DNA of 64,000 bases, taken from assembly GCA_037179385.1 (NCBI GenBank), contig CM074184.1:16820001-16884000 (forward strand), given 5' to 3'. Both the position numbers and the translations under genes were made by a program. The notes under the pieces are model-generated. The model saw only the letters and a list, made by a program, of their open reading frames with translations. It was not told the origin of the DNA and made no database searches. Source of the stretch: Holothuria scabra (taxonomy: Eukaryota; Echinodermata; Holothuroidea; Aspidochirotida; Holothuriidae). Positions 11,201 through 26,200 of this stretch are shown here, one piece after another (the stretch's first letter is position 1; each line of letters begins with the position of its first letter).

Positions 11201-14200
11201 CACTTGCAAAGTTCAGAGTGCTGTTGGTGGCTAACATATTTATAGGGAAGTTTGGTTACCGATCATTGGGGAGGAGCTCACAGCTGATTGTGAAGCTTAT
11301 AATCAAATGGACAAATATGCCATATGTAGCAGTTTTCAGAAGTCGCATAAATTTGACTCTAATAAACGCCCCCTCTTAACCAAAATTTCACGCCCCCGGG
11401 GCATTTAATAGAGTAAATACGGTAGATTTGTAAATAATAGTTACCTATGTCCAAGAAGAATTTCTGCTACAATCAAGGCACATTAGCAATATGGTGCAAT
11501 TGACCTGTGTTCAGGTTGTATTGGGATGGGTTTCATCTGACTTAATTTTAAGATCATTAGTCATCCTCTGTGAACTTCATCTTCTGTCAAGTCACCACCC
11601 TGTCTCTGCACTAATCCTAACATGGTTCACAAAAGAGAACTTTCTTCTTAATTTATTCTTTGTCTCCAGAGCCATGCAGAACTTCTGTAGATGTTTAAAG
11701 CTATTCAAAAATAATTGTGTTTCCCATTGAGCAACCTTAGTGGATTAAGGCATTTTTGTCCCACCACAGTTTACACTTAGGTTTGTGATGATTGCAGGAT
11801 TCCTGCTTTCAATTCACAAGTCCTGCAAAGAAAATGACCGCAGGAAATTATTACACAGTTTCCTATGAACAGCACCATCTGAAATCTGCCCCCAAACTTG
11901 GGAAAGGGGTAAAATCCCCCACATATTTTTTGCCCTAGTGTAAACACTGTGTCCCACAGCTGTTAATTAACTTGATCTATAGTCACATCCACATTTGGTA
12001 AAGTGTGGTAAATCAATGTGTTGTGTACACACATGTAGGAAAAGGTCACCAATGCATGCAAGTTAGCTTGATATTTCATATCACAATGTTCATACCACAC
12101 AAAGACTGAGACTTGGGGTCACTTGATACACTGATTGTGTTTATTTTACAAGCTTTGATCCAGTGCAGTGGGTCTTGATCTACCCTAGAAAGTCCATTGT
12201 AACTAGTGGGTCTTGATCTTGAGTTAGTAATGTGTGTTGATCTGTGATGTTCCCATGTTCCCATAAAAGTTAAAGGTAGGTCAATGTCCACTTCACTTAC
12301 TCAAATAGAAACACAGCTTAGCTAACTCATTTGTTTATCAGATTTTAATTTATGTACAGGTACAGTAATAAGGATGGGGACTGACTGGAGAAAGCTGTGG
12401 AGAAGCAACACTGCATGGTGGCCTTTATTATGAAACTTAAGGTTATTTTACCATCTAGTTGTGGAAAACAGGTGCCGATCCAAGTTCTGAATCCAAGTGG
12501 GAACTTTTACGGCTCCAGCTCTCCCTTTTCGCCATATCAACAATAAAACGTGAAATTAGCAGTGCAACTCCCTCACACGCCGGCTTTCTCTAAAGTCAGC
12601 CCCCCTTTTTGGAATGTGTGGATCTGCACCTGAAAAAGGCATGGATGAGTCAAAGATTAATTGTCAACAACATACTTTTCATTGATGGTATCCCTTTAGA
12701 ATGTTTATGGAGAAAACTTAACTTGCATCTGTTTTTTTTATGTAGATATTGATGAGTGTGCATCAGGCCCATGCTTAAATGGGGCAGTCTGCACAGATTT
12801 GGATAATGCTGTGCAGTGTACCTGTGCAGCAGGATTTTCAGGACAATTTTGTCAGATTGGTAAGTTAGGCATTAGCTAGCCTGCAGAACAGACTCTGTAA
12901 ATACCACTCCCAGAAACCATGATACCCCCTTGGATGCATTATATGCAGATGGCATTAATTTACCGCTTGTCTGTATACTAAATGTTAGCAGTAAGTCTAT
13001 GTGAGTGTTGAATCGTTCTTGTAGATAAAACTTTACAGTAGTCTTCCGATACCCAGGCTATACATCAGCAAACATGGGCAAATGTTGTTTGAATATTGAT
13101 TTTAATTTTTATTAATGACCTAACTCATATATCTAGCGATGCTTCACCTGTCTTGTTTGCTGATGGCACAAAATTAGACCAGGCCACTTTTATAACTGAC
13201 TTGCTTTTGATTTCAAACCTTTAATTTGAGGACAACAATAGAAGTCTTTATTCAGTACCACACTTATTTTCCAAGAAAACTAAAGACTTTTGTGATTTTG
13301 TTGTGACATGAGGGGCGGACACATTTGCTGCACTGCCACATAGATAAACCTACTGGTAGTTGTATGGGAAGCAAATTGCAGTTATTGCTTAGAAATTATA
13401 TTCTACATTTGTCAGGGTAACCCTTTCACAGGGGCATGTTTTCATATGGTCTTTCCCAGGAGCAACATAGTGGCAAAAGCGGCTTTGTGAACCAAACAAG
13501 TCTGGTTTGTCAATCAGGAAAGAGAAAGCTCTTTATATATGTTTCTCTACAAATTGTTGTGAATGCTAAGCCAGTGGAAAATATGGATGGAAAACAACTC
13601 TGATTCTTACTCTAAAACAACATATTTTTTCATGGAATCCAATCCTGACAGACAAGTTTAGCGAGAATGTCTGAAAGCTGCACACAAACATTATTGTGGA
13701 TAAACATTGATGAAAAGAAAATACTCAGGTTCTACATTTTACAGCAGAATTTGGTGTAGGCTGTTCACTGCTTATCAAGTCATGCATTTGCATCAGAGTA
13801 CACTCTGGGTATGTGCCATGCATACCTGTAATTTAAAATGTCAAAGATATCTTATTAATTAAACACTTTAGGTGACCTAAAATATTACAGCTATCATAAA
13901 ACTATGTGCTTTAACTTGAAGCTCGATCCACCCTCATTTGAAGTCAAAATCAGTACCATCTGCTCTCTTATGTCAATAAAGGGGAAAAAAAGGTCCAAAT
14001 GAAGCATACGTAGGATGGTGGGCTACACTGAATAGCTCAAGTTAGATGGAGTTTTACGGCCCAGTTTCCAACCTATTGGTTCAAGTCGAGCTGGCCACAG
14101 CCTTTTTTCCAGTAATGGCTCACTGGCTTGTTTTCCCTACTCCACTGGTTATGCAGAGCATCATGCACAACAGCAGTAGAGGCAGTAGAGTCTTTGGTAT

Positions 14201-17200
14201 GACTTGACCTGGGAATCGAACCATGGCCTTCCGTGTGAGAGGTAGATGCTCTACTGTGCAACCAAACACGGGATCCTCTGAGTAGCTCAAACAGATAATA
14301 GTATATAACCAAACCAACTAACCAGATCTACCCTTTCTCTACCATTCAGGACAACAACAAATACAGTAATTTCAAATCGGGCAATCCCAGCATGCCATGT
14401 TCATCCAGATATCAAAATCCTCTCAAATATTCAGTGACTGGTAGAGTTTTTGTGTTTCAAATGACCACAGTGCAAGATTAGATAACCACTTCCCTACTAT
14501 GAACATGTTGATGAAACAAAGACTGTAAAGCATTCACAGAATTCCATGCAGAAATACAGCAGTTACTATGCTAGCAGCTCTTTTAAGGCCTATTATTGTA
14601 TGGTCAAGTGAGCAGACTGTTTACCAGGCAAGATTATCTGGCAGTTACTTTACACTTTATTTAGCAAAATCATAGAAGGTGTGAAAATGGTTTCCATTGG
14701 CTCACGATAAGGCAGGGCTATGTATTGTGCATTCACCAGCACATTGTGGTATGAGGCGACTAAAGAGACACCAAATGTGAACTTGAACCATACTTGAAAG
14801 TAAATTTTTAACTTTGAACTTTTTATTGAGCTGGCTGACACTACATAGCACATTCGTGTTGGTGTGTCATAAAAACTCATCTAACTAACTACAAGCATTT
14901 TTCCTTCTGTAAGCTTGTTCCACATCACACCTGATAAAACATTCACCTGATTGAAAATTTCTAGAAAACTTACATTATAATCAGTTTGAAATTTTTTCCA
15001 AAGACAGCCCTGATTTTTTGCACCTAATTTATCATCATCAAACAGTTTTAGTGTGTGTTGATATACCTCAGTAAAATGCTGAGGATAACAACAACAGATA
15101 CCAAAGCTATATCTGACCATTCTTTGTAATTTTATTTTTTGAAAATTGCATGTTATGCTTGACTATTTCATAACTATAAACTCTCATTTCTTGACAATGC
15201 TTATTACTTCTGGCAGATGAAACAATTTTTGTGATAAGTGACCTGACAGAGACCTCAGTGGAGCTGACCTGGGACCACCTCCCTTCAACGGACATTCAGC
15301 AGTACATCTTCAACCTCATGGATAGTGTGACGGGTGAAAATCAACAAATCACAGTTGATGCTGGAACTACCGAACAAACCTTACAGGAAACAATTGATGG
15401 TCTAGTCCCAGCAAGAGAATATGTATTGCAGATTGACTATCTCACAACTGGATCAAATACTCCTGTTACTTTGATTGATTCCAATGTAATTTTTACACGT
15501 ATGTAAAACAAATTTTCCTTTATTTGTTCTTTTTTACTTTGTCAATCATACTCATCACTGTGTTCCTTGAACTCACATTATCATTCTAGCTTCTTTTCAG
15601 GATATATGAAACCTACTTTGAAATTACTTATGACTCTCAAAGAATTATTTCAATTCCGGTTGTTAATTGTGAGAAGGGACTTCAAATAAATCATTTGTGG
15701 AGCAGATGCAGACAAGAATCTTTGTATTACAAGTTCTTTGTATCAAGTATTTGCAAAGGGGATGCTAGCTGTTATTGAAAAAAAAATCTCAATGGATCGG
15801 CTTTAATGATGCCATTTATATAATTGGAGTGTGTATATCATCGCCTTGTGACTGGTGCAGGGACTTTGGGTACCATAATGAAAAAAGCATACTTGTTGCA
15901 ATCAACTTTTAATGAAAAGACATGCATTGATTATTACAGAGTTGAATTGTTAAAAGATATTGGCAGATCTTTTAAGCTGGTTTGTAAAGTTTTGAAGTGA
16001 ATGTGTGACATTTAGCTAGTTTCCAGATGAGGCCTTGTAAAAGGGTGAATATATGTCCATTACCTCAACTGCATTCTCATTACAGTTATAGTGCATCTTG
16101 TGTACCCTTCATTATAGGCATTGTGTAAGGTCATTGTTAGGATAAGGGCTAAGATTCAAATATACCTTTTATCCAAATCCTGATCTTGATTTGACCTTGT
16201 TAGAATATAGGGACATTGGAGCAAAGAGATGTAAAAAACAGACCTATTGCCAAATAGCAAGTGTAAAGGATTATGGGATTTTGGTAAGCAATGTGCAACT
16301 GTACAGTTGTGAAAACCAACACACACCAAAATGCTATCCCGCAATCCTTTGTAATTGCTTTTGGAAAATTGTCTGTGGAGGTGTAACTTAAATAAGGATG
16401 GAACCTAAACCACCTTGAAGACTAGAAAACTACAAGCCCAAATTGTCTGAAAGTCATTTCCACTTCATTTGTAGTCAAATCTGACCACACAGTCCAATTA
16501 ACATTAAAAGCACAATAAGGGGATGAAGTCAGTACTTATGTTTAATGCCTAGAATTTTTTGGGGGACAGTTTGACATCATCAGTCGTAGTTAAATTTTCA
16601 AAGATTGTTAGAAATATGAGGTATGGCCAAGGCAGTTGTTAACTTGTACTTTAAAGGTACAATCCTCTCACCCCAAACTACACTTCTAGTATAGGGTAAC
16701 AGAAACTCTCAATTGGCTCAGCTTTTTGATTGAATGCTAATTCAAACAGTGCGGAATACCAAAACTTATATTACACAGCACGGACTGTTCTGATAGTGTT
16801 TTGATTATACACATTGAGCTTTCTATATTCACCCTGGAGCAATAAAATGAGATTGTGTCTGGATAAGGGTGAATTTCAGACAATTGTGGGAGGGGCTTAA
16901 TTAAGAAGGTTAGGAGAATTGGTACTGTTTGGGATGAGAAAATTGGGCCTTTAACTTTTGGAACTGCAGCTACTGAGTATTGGCTCACAATCATTGATCA
17001 CTTTAAGTTAAAATTCATTTGAGATCTAAATATTATAGGGTGATATGCCAACAATTTGGTGATATTCTAAGGGAATTGAATAATGGATCTTTTTCATGAT
17101 TACATCAGTTTTTAATACTCATTAAGCAGTAATATAATAAAAATTGAACCTCACTTTCTACTGTTTACCCCTATTCATAGTCAAGTTCCTACCTTTTTCC

Positions 17201-20200
17201 TGTAACTTTTTACATTCATATCAACTATGTGAATGGTTTTTGTAGAAGTGTGCTTTTGACAAATTATTTACCTTTTGCAATTTATTTTACAGGTCCACTC
17301 CCTCCAGAACAGACTGTTATTACACAGATAGATGTAGATGCACTTCGATTTGAATGGTTGCCTCCAACAATGGGTGGCCTGGACGGATATGTGGTGGTGC
17401 TGAATGGCGAGCAAATGTTCTATGTAGATACAGAGACATTTACATATGAAGTGACAGGATTAACACCTGGTACGGAGTACAGCTTTGGAGTTTTTGCCTT
17501 TGCAGGCCCTGCAACTGATGAAGACCATGTTAAGAGTGACCTTGGACCAACAGCCTTTGTACCACTTGGTGAGATGCTCTTCTTTGAACAAAAGACAGAA
17601 TATGCATATTTGTGAATAAAAGAATCTATGCATATTTATATTGCTGTTTGAATAAGTATGGAACCATGCTTGAAAATGTAAAACTTTAAAAATAAATCAT
17701 TTAAAGGTTGAAATTCATCCCATCTGGTCCAACTTCTATTTTCACAGTAGGTAGATAAAAGTAGGTAATTATAGTCATAGAGTGGTTTATTAGTGCAACG
17801 AGCTCTGTTAAAGTTTCATTTTGATATCAAAATCGTGGGCACATGACATTTTGAAGTAATTCCTACATTTGCTTAAGATAATCACATTTCAATTAAATAT
17901 ATAACATATAATATGAGAAAATGGCTTTAATTCAATTGGACATAATACCTGTATCTGTCATGGTGCATCATATATTTGTTTATTAAAAGTAGATATGTTG
18001 AAGCCAATGGCCCTATGAGTGGTTACTCTGTTGTGGTGTCCTATATTGTCAGAATTGCCCTAGAAGGAGAATTTTAGAGAATTTTAGCAAACAGTTTCTA
18101 ACCTTCAAAGGATGTCTAAATTATTTATTCAATGGCTGAAATGCAGAACTCCCCTGCCAGAGAACCTTAATAGTCTTTGCACTTGTGATTGAATAAAGAA
18201 AAATTTCAAAGAGTCATAAGTGCTTACATAATAAATGGTAAAGTCTCCCAAAAAATAAATGGTAAAGTCGGTAAAATAAGTGAAAACTCTAAAATACAGG
18301 CCTATGTTCAGCATAGTGTTACTTAAAGAGGAAGAATATCACCAGGAAATGTTAATAATATGTTTGAAATTGACTCAGAAATACATGATTTCTAATTTTT
18401 GCAGCACCCACCGATGGTAATGTGAGAATTGATAGTATTACATCATCAAGCTTAAATGTTCTGTGGGATCCTGAAGATAATGCTGAGTCATACCGTGTAA
18501 CCTTGCTGAATGAAAATGATGGCACTGTTGTAGAGAGGATAACGGTAGATGCACAAACTCTGCAACTAGCATTCCAGGGTCTTGATGCAAGTACAATGTA
18601 CCAGGCTCGTGTGGAGGTTGTCTTGGATGGTGCCATGTTTTTTTCTGCAGAAAACTCTGCAACAACATGTAAGTAGGACTTCAGAAATGTTTTCATCGTA
18701 GCCTGTTGTTCAGAATGTTTTCCATAGGAGGTTGGGCAAGGCTGAACTATGGGAATGAAAAAGAATTCAGGTTATGCTTGTTTAAAAACGTAAGGATTCC
18801 TGAGACTGTCCCATGTTGGAAACAAAATTTGGAAAGTTTCCAAAGAATTTGCAAACTTAGATATGTACACAAAGCTATTTAATTTTTCCAACAAATTAAG
18901 ATCACACATTTGGAATAGAATATCACTGGAAACTCAATTCACTTTTGCCATCTGGTTGCCAGTTTTTGTACTAAATAAAGGATAGAAGTTGTTCTCCAAA
19001 ATTGTCCCTAAAATTGAAAAATTCTTGCAAGTTTTCCATATTTGCCCAATGCAAGTCCCTCTTGATAATGATGTTTAAAAATATGCATGTTTTAAATAAA
19101 AGGTAAATGTTTTCTCCATAAATGTAAAGGTAAAACTACAAAACTCATGTCACATGATTCCAAAAAAGCCAAGGACAGGCAAGGAATTTATGCCATCGTG
19201 ATGTTGAATTTGTGTTTTTGTGTGTAGTTGTGTTGTATTCAAACATGGCCGAAACAAAGGTAGTTTCCATTGGCTATATGAGTCCAGAACTCATTAAACT
19301 AGTTAATATGTACCTAAAAGTATGGAAACTTTAATTGTTTATCCTACTCTATTTAACATACTGTATGAATGTCCTACATTAAGTGAACTAGCCCTATTTT
19401 TTGAATGCAGTCCATTAGGTGTCATTGAAATCTAATAGATAATAAACATCTTGTTAGTCTGATTTATCTACAGGTATGGCTATATGCAGGGGTTTCCCTT
19501 AACTTTTTTTTCACTCCCCGACCTGGCTCATTGTGAAATGTTTTGGGTAGTCCACCAGCAGCTTGACTAGCCTGCATGGCTTTGGTGTTTTTTGCTTGAT
19601 AAAAATGGTATTACACAAATTGTGACAAAACATATGGGTAGACTTTTGCGTCATGAAAATGTGATTTTAAGGGCCACTTCTGTACAATCGCTATCTTTTG
19701 TTTTTCTCATAATCTGTGTTGTTCTCGTGATCCCATTTGGGGCCAGATTTTGATGACCCCTCACTCGGGGTTTAAGCTCTGACGAAGAAACGCCGCATAT
19801 TGTGTCCCTAAGTTACTGGGATTGCGATGGTCCCAGTATTCCAATCTTGGGACAATCAGAAAAGATGGAAAGGGGAAATATTTCCCTACGAGCGGTGCAG
19901 AGCTGTTTTACCTCTGTATCAATAAACTCAAAACCAAATACAAAACCATGGGCCAGAACCCAGATCTTCGTCGTTGTGACAATTACTGTATGATGAATCC
20001 ACATTGACCCAACTCTAGTAGGATTTATCAATACATTGTGACCCCACAACGACACATTTTTGCTGTGACATAGTTTTGCAAATTCTTCAGATTGCTTTAT
20101 CAGACATATTCCGAAACAGACTCCAGCGCACAAAGTCAATTAGAGAGTTGCATTGACTCGGCAACATGCAAGGCATATCGCTGCACTAAATTCCCATAGA

Positions 20201-23200
20201 TTATGTCGCTCTTGCTGATTGGTTAAATCACAAACATTGGAGCTTCCACTTTCCTGAAAACTTTTGGGAGGGCTCACAGATTTTTAACAGCATACAGGGT
20301 AGGATTTAGAATCAGCGGTGAAGTTATATGCGGATATTCGATTACAAAACACAGAGACATGAAAGTAGGCCAACCAAATGTATTTATGGCACAGTGCTTG
20401 CACTTTTTTTGTGTATTAGAGACTGAATAGTTCGAAGGGCGGGCGCTTGTGTAATCGTCACATGTACTAATTTAAAGAAATAAATTTTCTTGAAAAGAAA
20501 AGTGATATTCAATTTCATTCATGCTCTGGGAGTCTAGGTCCGACAGGGTCTGGACTTGTTGTAGAAACTTTTGGTTAAAAGTCTGATAGAATTTTGGGTA
20601 AAGATCCTACACCTGTGGTAGTTGGTGACATTTCTTTAGTTGCCTGTCGGGGGACAGAGGAAAGCATCTTCACTCTTCCCAGGCTGTTTTCAGCTGCAAA
20701 TGGCGACCGGGCGAACGCTAACTTCGAACTCTTGTATATGGCATGCTTCTTATACCTAAAATGCAAAGACAGTTGTTAATGAATATGAAACACTGCCTGT
20801 TTAAGAAAAAAAGAAACAGAGATTTTTATTTCAACTGCAACCAATCACTAGCCATTTGTGATTTCTTGTTTATCATTGAAAGGAATGTACTTCTTCTAGT
20901 ATGAGTATATGTGCATTTTGTTTGTAGTACCATCCGAAACACCAGTTGGTGTGGTAAATATTCAGTCAACAACAACGGACACCATCACAATTGACTACAC
21001 AGAGATAGATGATGCAGCATCCTATCAGGTCATATACATGGATGGCACTGGAGTTACCAGAATGTTGACCTCAACGGGGTCACCATTTACAATCACAGGT
21101 CTGGATCCTGCAACTGAGTACAGCATACAGGTCAATGGTATAGTCGGAGGACAGACACAGGTGGTGGGTGAAGCAACAGGAACTACAGGTAAGAATGCCG
21201 TAATACTTATGCAGTAAATGCCATGGAAACATTCAAACTTGACATATCTGAAGGTATTACCAGTCTTTATGAAGCCATATTATTGATGAGTTACATTATA
21301 GTCACAAGAATAATCATAATAAGACCTTGGAGGGCAGCTGTTTTATTTTGCTAAACAGATATGAATGTGCCGGGGAGGTAGGAATTACATTTCACATGAG
21401 GAAACTGCGGATTGCCCTAGATCTTTGGTGCAAAACTCACTTTGATTTGATCTACTATGGATTAAACCCCAGACCTTCTATTTGCTATTAAAGCTGCACA
21501 CTGCAATTGCCACTGTCTTTATCCATGTGCAAACAGCACTGGTTAGTTGAAGAGATGCCATCAAAACCTTTCAAAGGTTCTTAATGGTTAAAGGTCTTAA
21601 TATGGAACCATAGTCTTCAAAGATTACATAGTTATAGTAGTACTAGTCAGGCTCTATGTGAAGGGCAATTGTTTTACGACACTGCATGAATGTGCGTGTG
21701 CCTATATATGAACCACAACTTCACATCAGGAGAATGGCACATATGTGGAATCTCACATCATATGTATTTTTTAGTACTAGCTATCACAAGTTTGTTTGAA
21801 AACCAAGGTTTGGAGTCTCCATTTGTGTAATGCTACAGGTTTGTATGAAGTGTAATAACACAACTGGCCAATTTGTCTTTTTTTTTTATTCAAGACTTCC
21901 AGTAGGGGGGTCCGAAGTTCAAGCACTGGCTGGGTCAATTCAAAGACTTTAAAAATGGAACCTAGTGCTATTGTGCTTGTTGCTCAGCATAAGCAATGGA
22001 GTATCGAAAACCAGCCAATGAAGCACATCTTTAAAAAAGGCAGCGGTCTGCTCAAATAAAACCAACTGGCTAGAAAGTGGGCTGTAAAACTCCATCTAGC
22101 TATTAAACTTTTATTCAATGCAAAGTTTACCAGCTGATTTTTCTGATTTTGTCAATAATATCATAGGCAATTCAGCCATTGAAAAGCTTTTAAGTCTTCT
22201 GAAGTTCTGAATTGAAAAGCTTCTGTCTGCTGAGGTTTTTCATTGATTTCTGTCAGTAATTAAGTCATTTTAAAAGCTGCAATCTCTTATTGGTTACTAA
22301 AAATAAACAGTGTCTCTTAATTAGCAATAAGAAATTTACTTTTAGGTAATAAACATGTTGGCTTCAAACTTTAATTGCCATTAAAGCTAAAGGAATGTAC
22401 ATGTATTCAGACTTATTCTGTAAATATCAATGTGTTACATTCATTGTAATCTTATTTTCATCAACATAGATGATGTGGTGATAGACAACGAAAATACTTC
22501 ATTCCATCGATAAACCATTGATATGTAGCAATGCTAGCTACATTATAGAAGATCATTCATTGTTTGGTATCCTTATGTTCATTTTAAACAGATTGCTTTT
22601 CTAAGGGTGTTAGTGTATAGCCTTGATGTTTGGAAATATGAAAAGATTGAAAAAGAGAAACTTTACAGTGCACCTCTGCAGGCTTTGCATGGTATTTGAA
22701 GTCTTTTTTTTTTTTTTTATTTTCAGACTTCCCTGATGCTAATATCAACCCTACAGTGACTAATATTGGTACAAATACCTTTACCATTACATGGGAAGAT
22801 GTATCTAACCTTGGTTTTACAAGCTATGATATCACATACACAAATAAAGATGGTGTCACCATGACAACCACTGTAACAGCTACACCTGGTGTTCCTCCAT
22901 CTCAGGTTCTCCAGGGCTTGTCTCCTGGACAGAGGCATGATGTGTCTATAACTGGCACCAGAAATGGGATGGTAATTGATCTTTCCACCCTTGTCCAGTT
23001 TACTGAGCCTTTGCCCCCATCAGATGCTACCTTTATGCAAGTAGATGGTACCAATAATATCCAGGTCACATGGGAAGCACCCCCTGGTGATGTCACAAAC
23101 TACGTAATCATGTACATTGTTGATGGTACTGTCGTACGTAGGGTTGTGGACAGTAATACCCTATCTACCACAATAACAGACTTTGTGCCTGGCCAGAGCA

Positions 23201-26200
23201 CCACTCTGACAGTAAGTTCAGCATCAGGAACTGATCCAGATAATTTAGTGGAGAGTGATCCTATAGAACCCAGACAAATTGGAAACACAGATGTTATTGT
23301 TAACTCAGGTGGGTTGGTGAACTTCATTATTTGATACCATTGAAAATATCAGTAAAATTGAAAGATTCTCTCAGATCTGAGTCTATGTCAAGAACAGGTG
23401 TAAAGAAGTGTGAAAATGCATTGATATCATTCAAATTCATAGTTTTAATTATGAATTTTGAAACAACCTTTTGGAAAGAGATAGGTAATTTCCTGTCAAA
23501 CCATTGAATTAAGGAATAGACTTCATTTGTTGGAGTCGTTGGTAAGTAAACTGTAAAAACTCCAAATTTAGGAAAATAATGGACATTAAGATGACATGCA
23601 TTACGTGAAATAGCCCTTACTAAAACTGCCTACCACTAAATGGTTTAAAACCTGACTTTTGGGTGATAAGTCAGGTTTTTACTTGATGTTAACATCCTCA
23701 GTTTATAGCCACTTCAATGCTTAAAGGGTTTCATCATATTTTTATTGATTTTAGGGTTGGAGTAGTTATAACTGTAGGTGTAAACATCAAGTAAAAACCT
23801 GACTTGGATGCCCAAAAGTCGGGTTTTAGACTGTTTAGTGATGAGCAGTTTTGTTAAGGGCAATTTCATGTAATGGGTGAAACTGATACCTTTTTTCTCC
23901 GGATTTGGAGTCTAGACTATTCTTCTACCACAAAAATGTTCTTTATTGACTGCACTTTCTCTAAAATTGTACCTCTATGTCCATGATTGGAGTGCAGAGC
24001 TAGCCAAAGCCTTAATTGTTTTTTGGTTTGGATGAAACGAGAAACCTATGCATTCATGATGTCGGGTGGGTGTATGTATGTGTTAACCTGTTAAAGATAC
24101 CTTGCTGGGTACAAGCCACTCACGAGAGCTCAAGCCTTGCATGTCTCACCTCACTCAAGCCTAGCTCTTAACTGGTGTAGCTACTGGAAAAATTTTGTGA
24201 AGTAGAGAGATGATGAGCTTACTATTATTTCCAAATTTTAAGTTTTTCTCTTGTGTTTCAATGTGACATGTATCTCGCTGAATGGAACATTTGAGAACCC
24301 TTGTAAAATTATATTACTCTTGATTTCCACAGATACCAATCCTTGTGTGCCAAATTCATGTTTGAATGGAGGTGAATGTGTGGCTTCAACATCTAACACA
24401 TACCAATGCCAGTGCACTCAGGACTTTTCTGGGCGCAATTGTGAAACTCCTACTGGTAGGAATAAGTTACCAAGAAACATATTTGTGGCAGATAAGAAAG
24501 GAGTAAAACAGTTATTGCATTTTGGAACAAGGTCCAGAGATTTCAGCAAAAAAGAAGAATATACATTGTTTAGTTTACATTAACATGGTTGGATGTAATT
24601 AAAAACACTTTCATGGTTTTCATAAATGTCAGCATCATTTCCAAAAGAAGTAATAACCATCCAAATTCTTGATCATTCTTTAATTTGATAAAACTGCAGT
24701 GGAACAGGGTTGACACTGGAGAAAGTTACTTTCCTCAACACTTTTCTGAACTCTTGCCATTTGCTTTTGCTTCATGGGTCCAGTGATTGACAGTTGTCCC
24801 GAAATGACATAGAACACTAAAAAAGGCTCTGACAAAAGTGAAAGGAAAATAGTTCTTAATATCATGTATTTCAACTTAACAACAAGTTTAATTGCACTTA
24901 GTTTTTGAAAACTGCCCTAGGCAGTTAATAAGTGAGATGTCAATGTAAATTGAGTTACATGACAGGAAGCTAGATTTATAAATCCTTCCTTAGGTGTCAT
25001 GTCTCCTTTTAATGAATTTCTTTGTTTCTTGCTTTTTTTTTACTTAGCTGTTGATGATTGCCAGCCTCCACCATGTTTAAATGGTGGTCAGTGCACTGAT
25101 ATTGGTAACACCTTCCAGTGTGACTGTGCTGCAGGATTTGAAGGAAATACATGTGAAACAAGTAAGCAATTTTCCAATAGATCATGGGAATAACTAGTGG
25201 TTGTAAAAATTCCATGTAGTTACAGATTATTGCACTATCCATGGTGTCATGGACATTACCATAGGCAAGCTTCTCATTTTCCAGAGACAGTCAATGTTTC
25301 TTGATTCATATGCATCAAGTGCTTTGCTCTACAATTGAACTCATGATGTAGAGTGGACCACCTAGAAGGGAATGAGTCTCCTTGGTCATTTTTGGCTGGA
25401 ATATGACTGGACATGATTGGTTTGTATTTTGCCAGTAATGTATATTATTGTTTTGTAAAGGACTTGGGTAAGGCAAACTAGTACGATACGATATCCAGAA
25501 CTGGTCACTTTTCATCTTGTCCCAATGTGTCTGCCATATGTTTTGTATCAACTGACTGAAAGTACACCAATTTTATACTGCTAACAACTACCTACACAGT
25601 ATATGTAGCAGCACTGTGGCACATATCTCAGGCATGCTACTGCACATACTGTATTCAGGAGAAGAACAGCCACAACACAATACACATAGGTCATATATAT
25701 ATCATCAATTTAATGCGAGTAGTATTACACTTAAGGAACTCAGTTTGTCAGATGAATTTTGGTATGCCTGCATATTGGTGTTAACTGTTGACAGTTTATC
25801 CATAGCACTCAGAATGATACTAAGATACAAAGTTAGTAGTTGGACTACCGGAGTAGAATGATTTTGCGCACTTTCCTCACATTAACGGAGGATTCCTGTT
25901 GAATGTCCGTGACTGTCCTTGGAACAACGTTCACAAACCTACAACTGATGTGCTGTTATCATTTATTTACCTTACTACATCCTGCAATCCAGGGGCATAC
26001 AAAACCAAAAATGTATTCTTGCCAAAGTCAAACAAAGTGACTTGGGAATAAAATTACGGTACTTTAAAAAAAAAAAAACGTGAAAGGACAATATTTGAAA
26101 CCTGACATAACACTGAGTAACTGTGTAAACATGTTCCAAAATACTGGCACCTAAACAGTCATGGACAGTTATTTATTATGGTTTTTGTAACCACATGTTC

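Noticed and set aside
14650..15120. Open frames on the minus strand
   Set aside because: No domain pattern, poor coding character and within an intron; likely chance.
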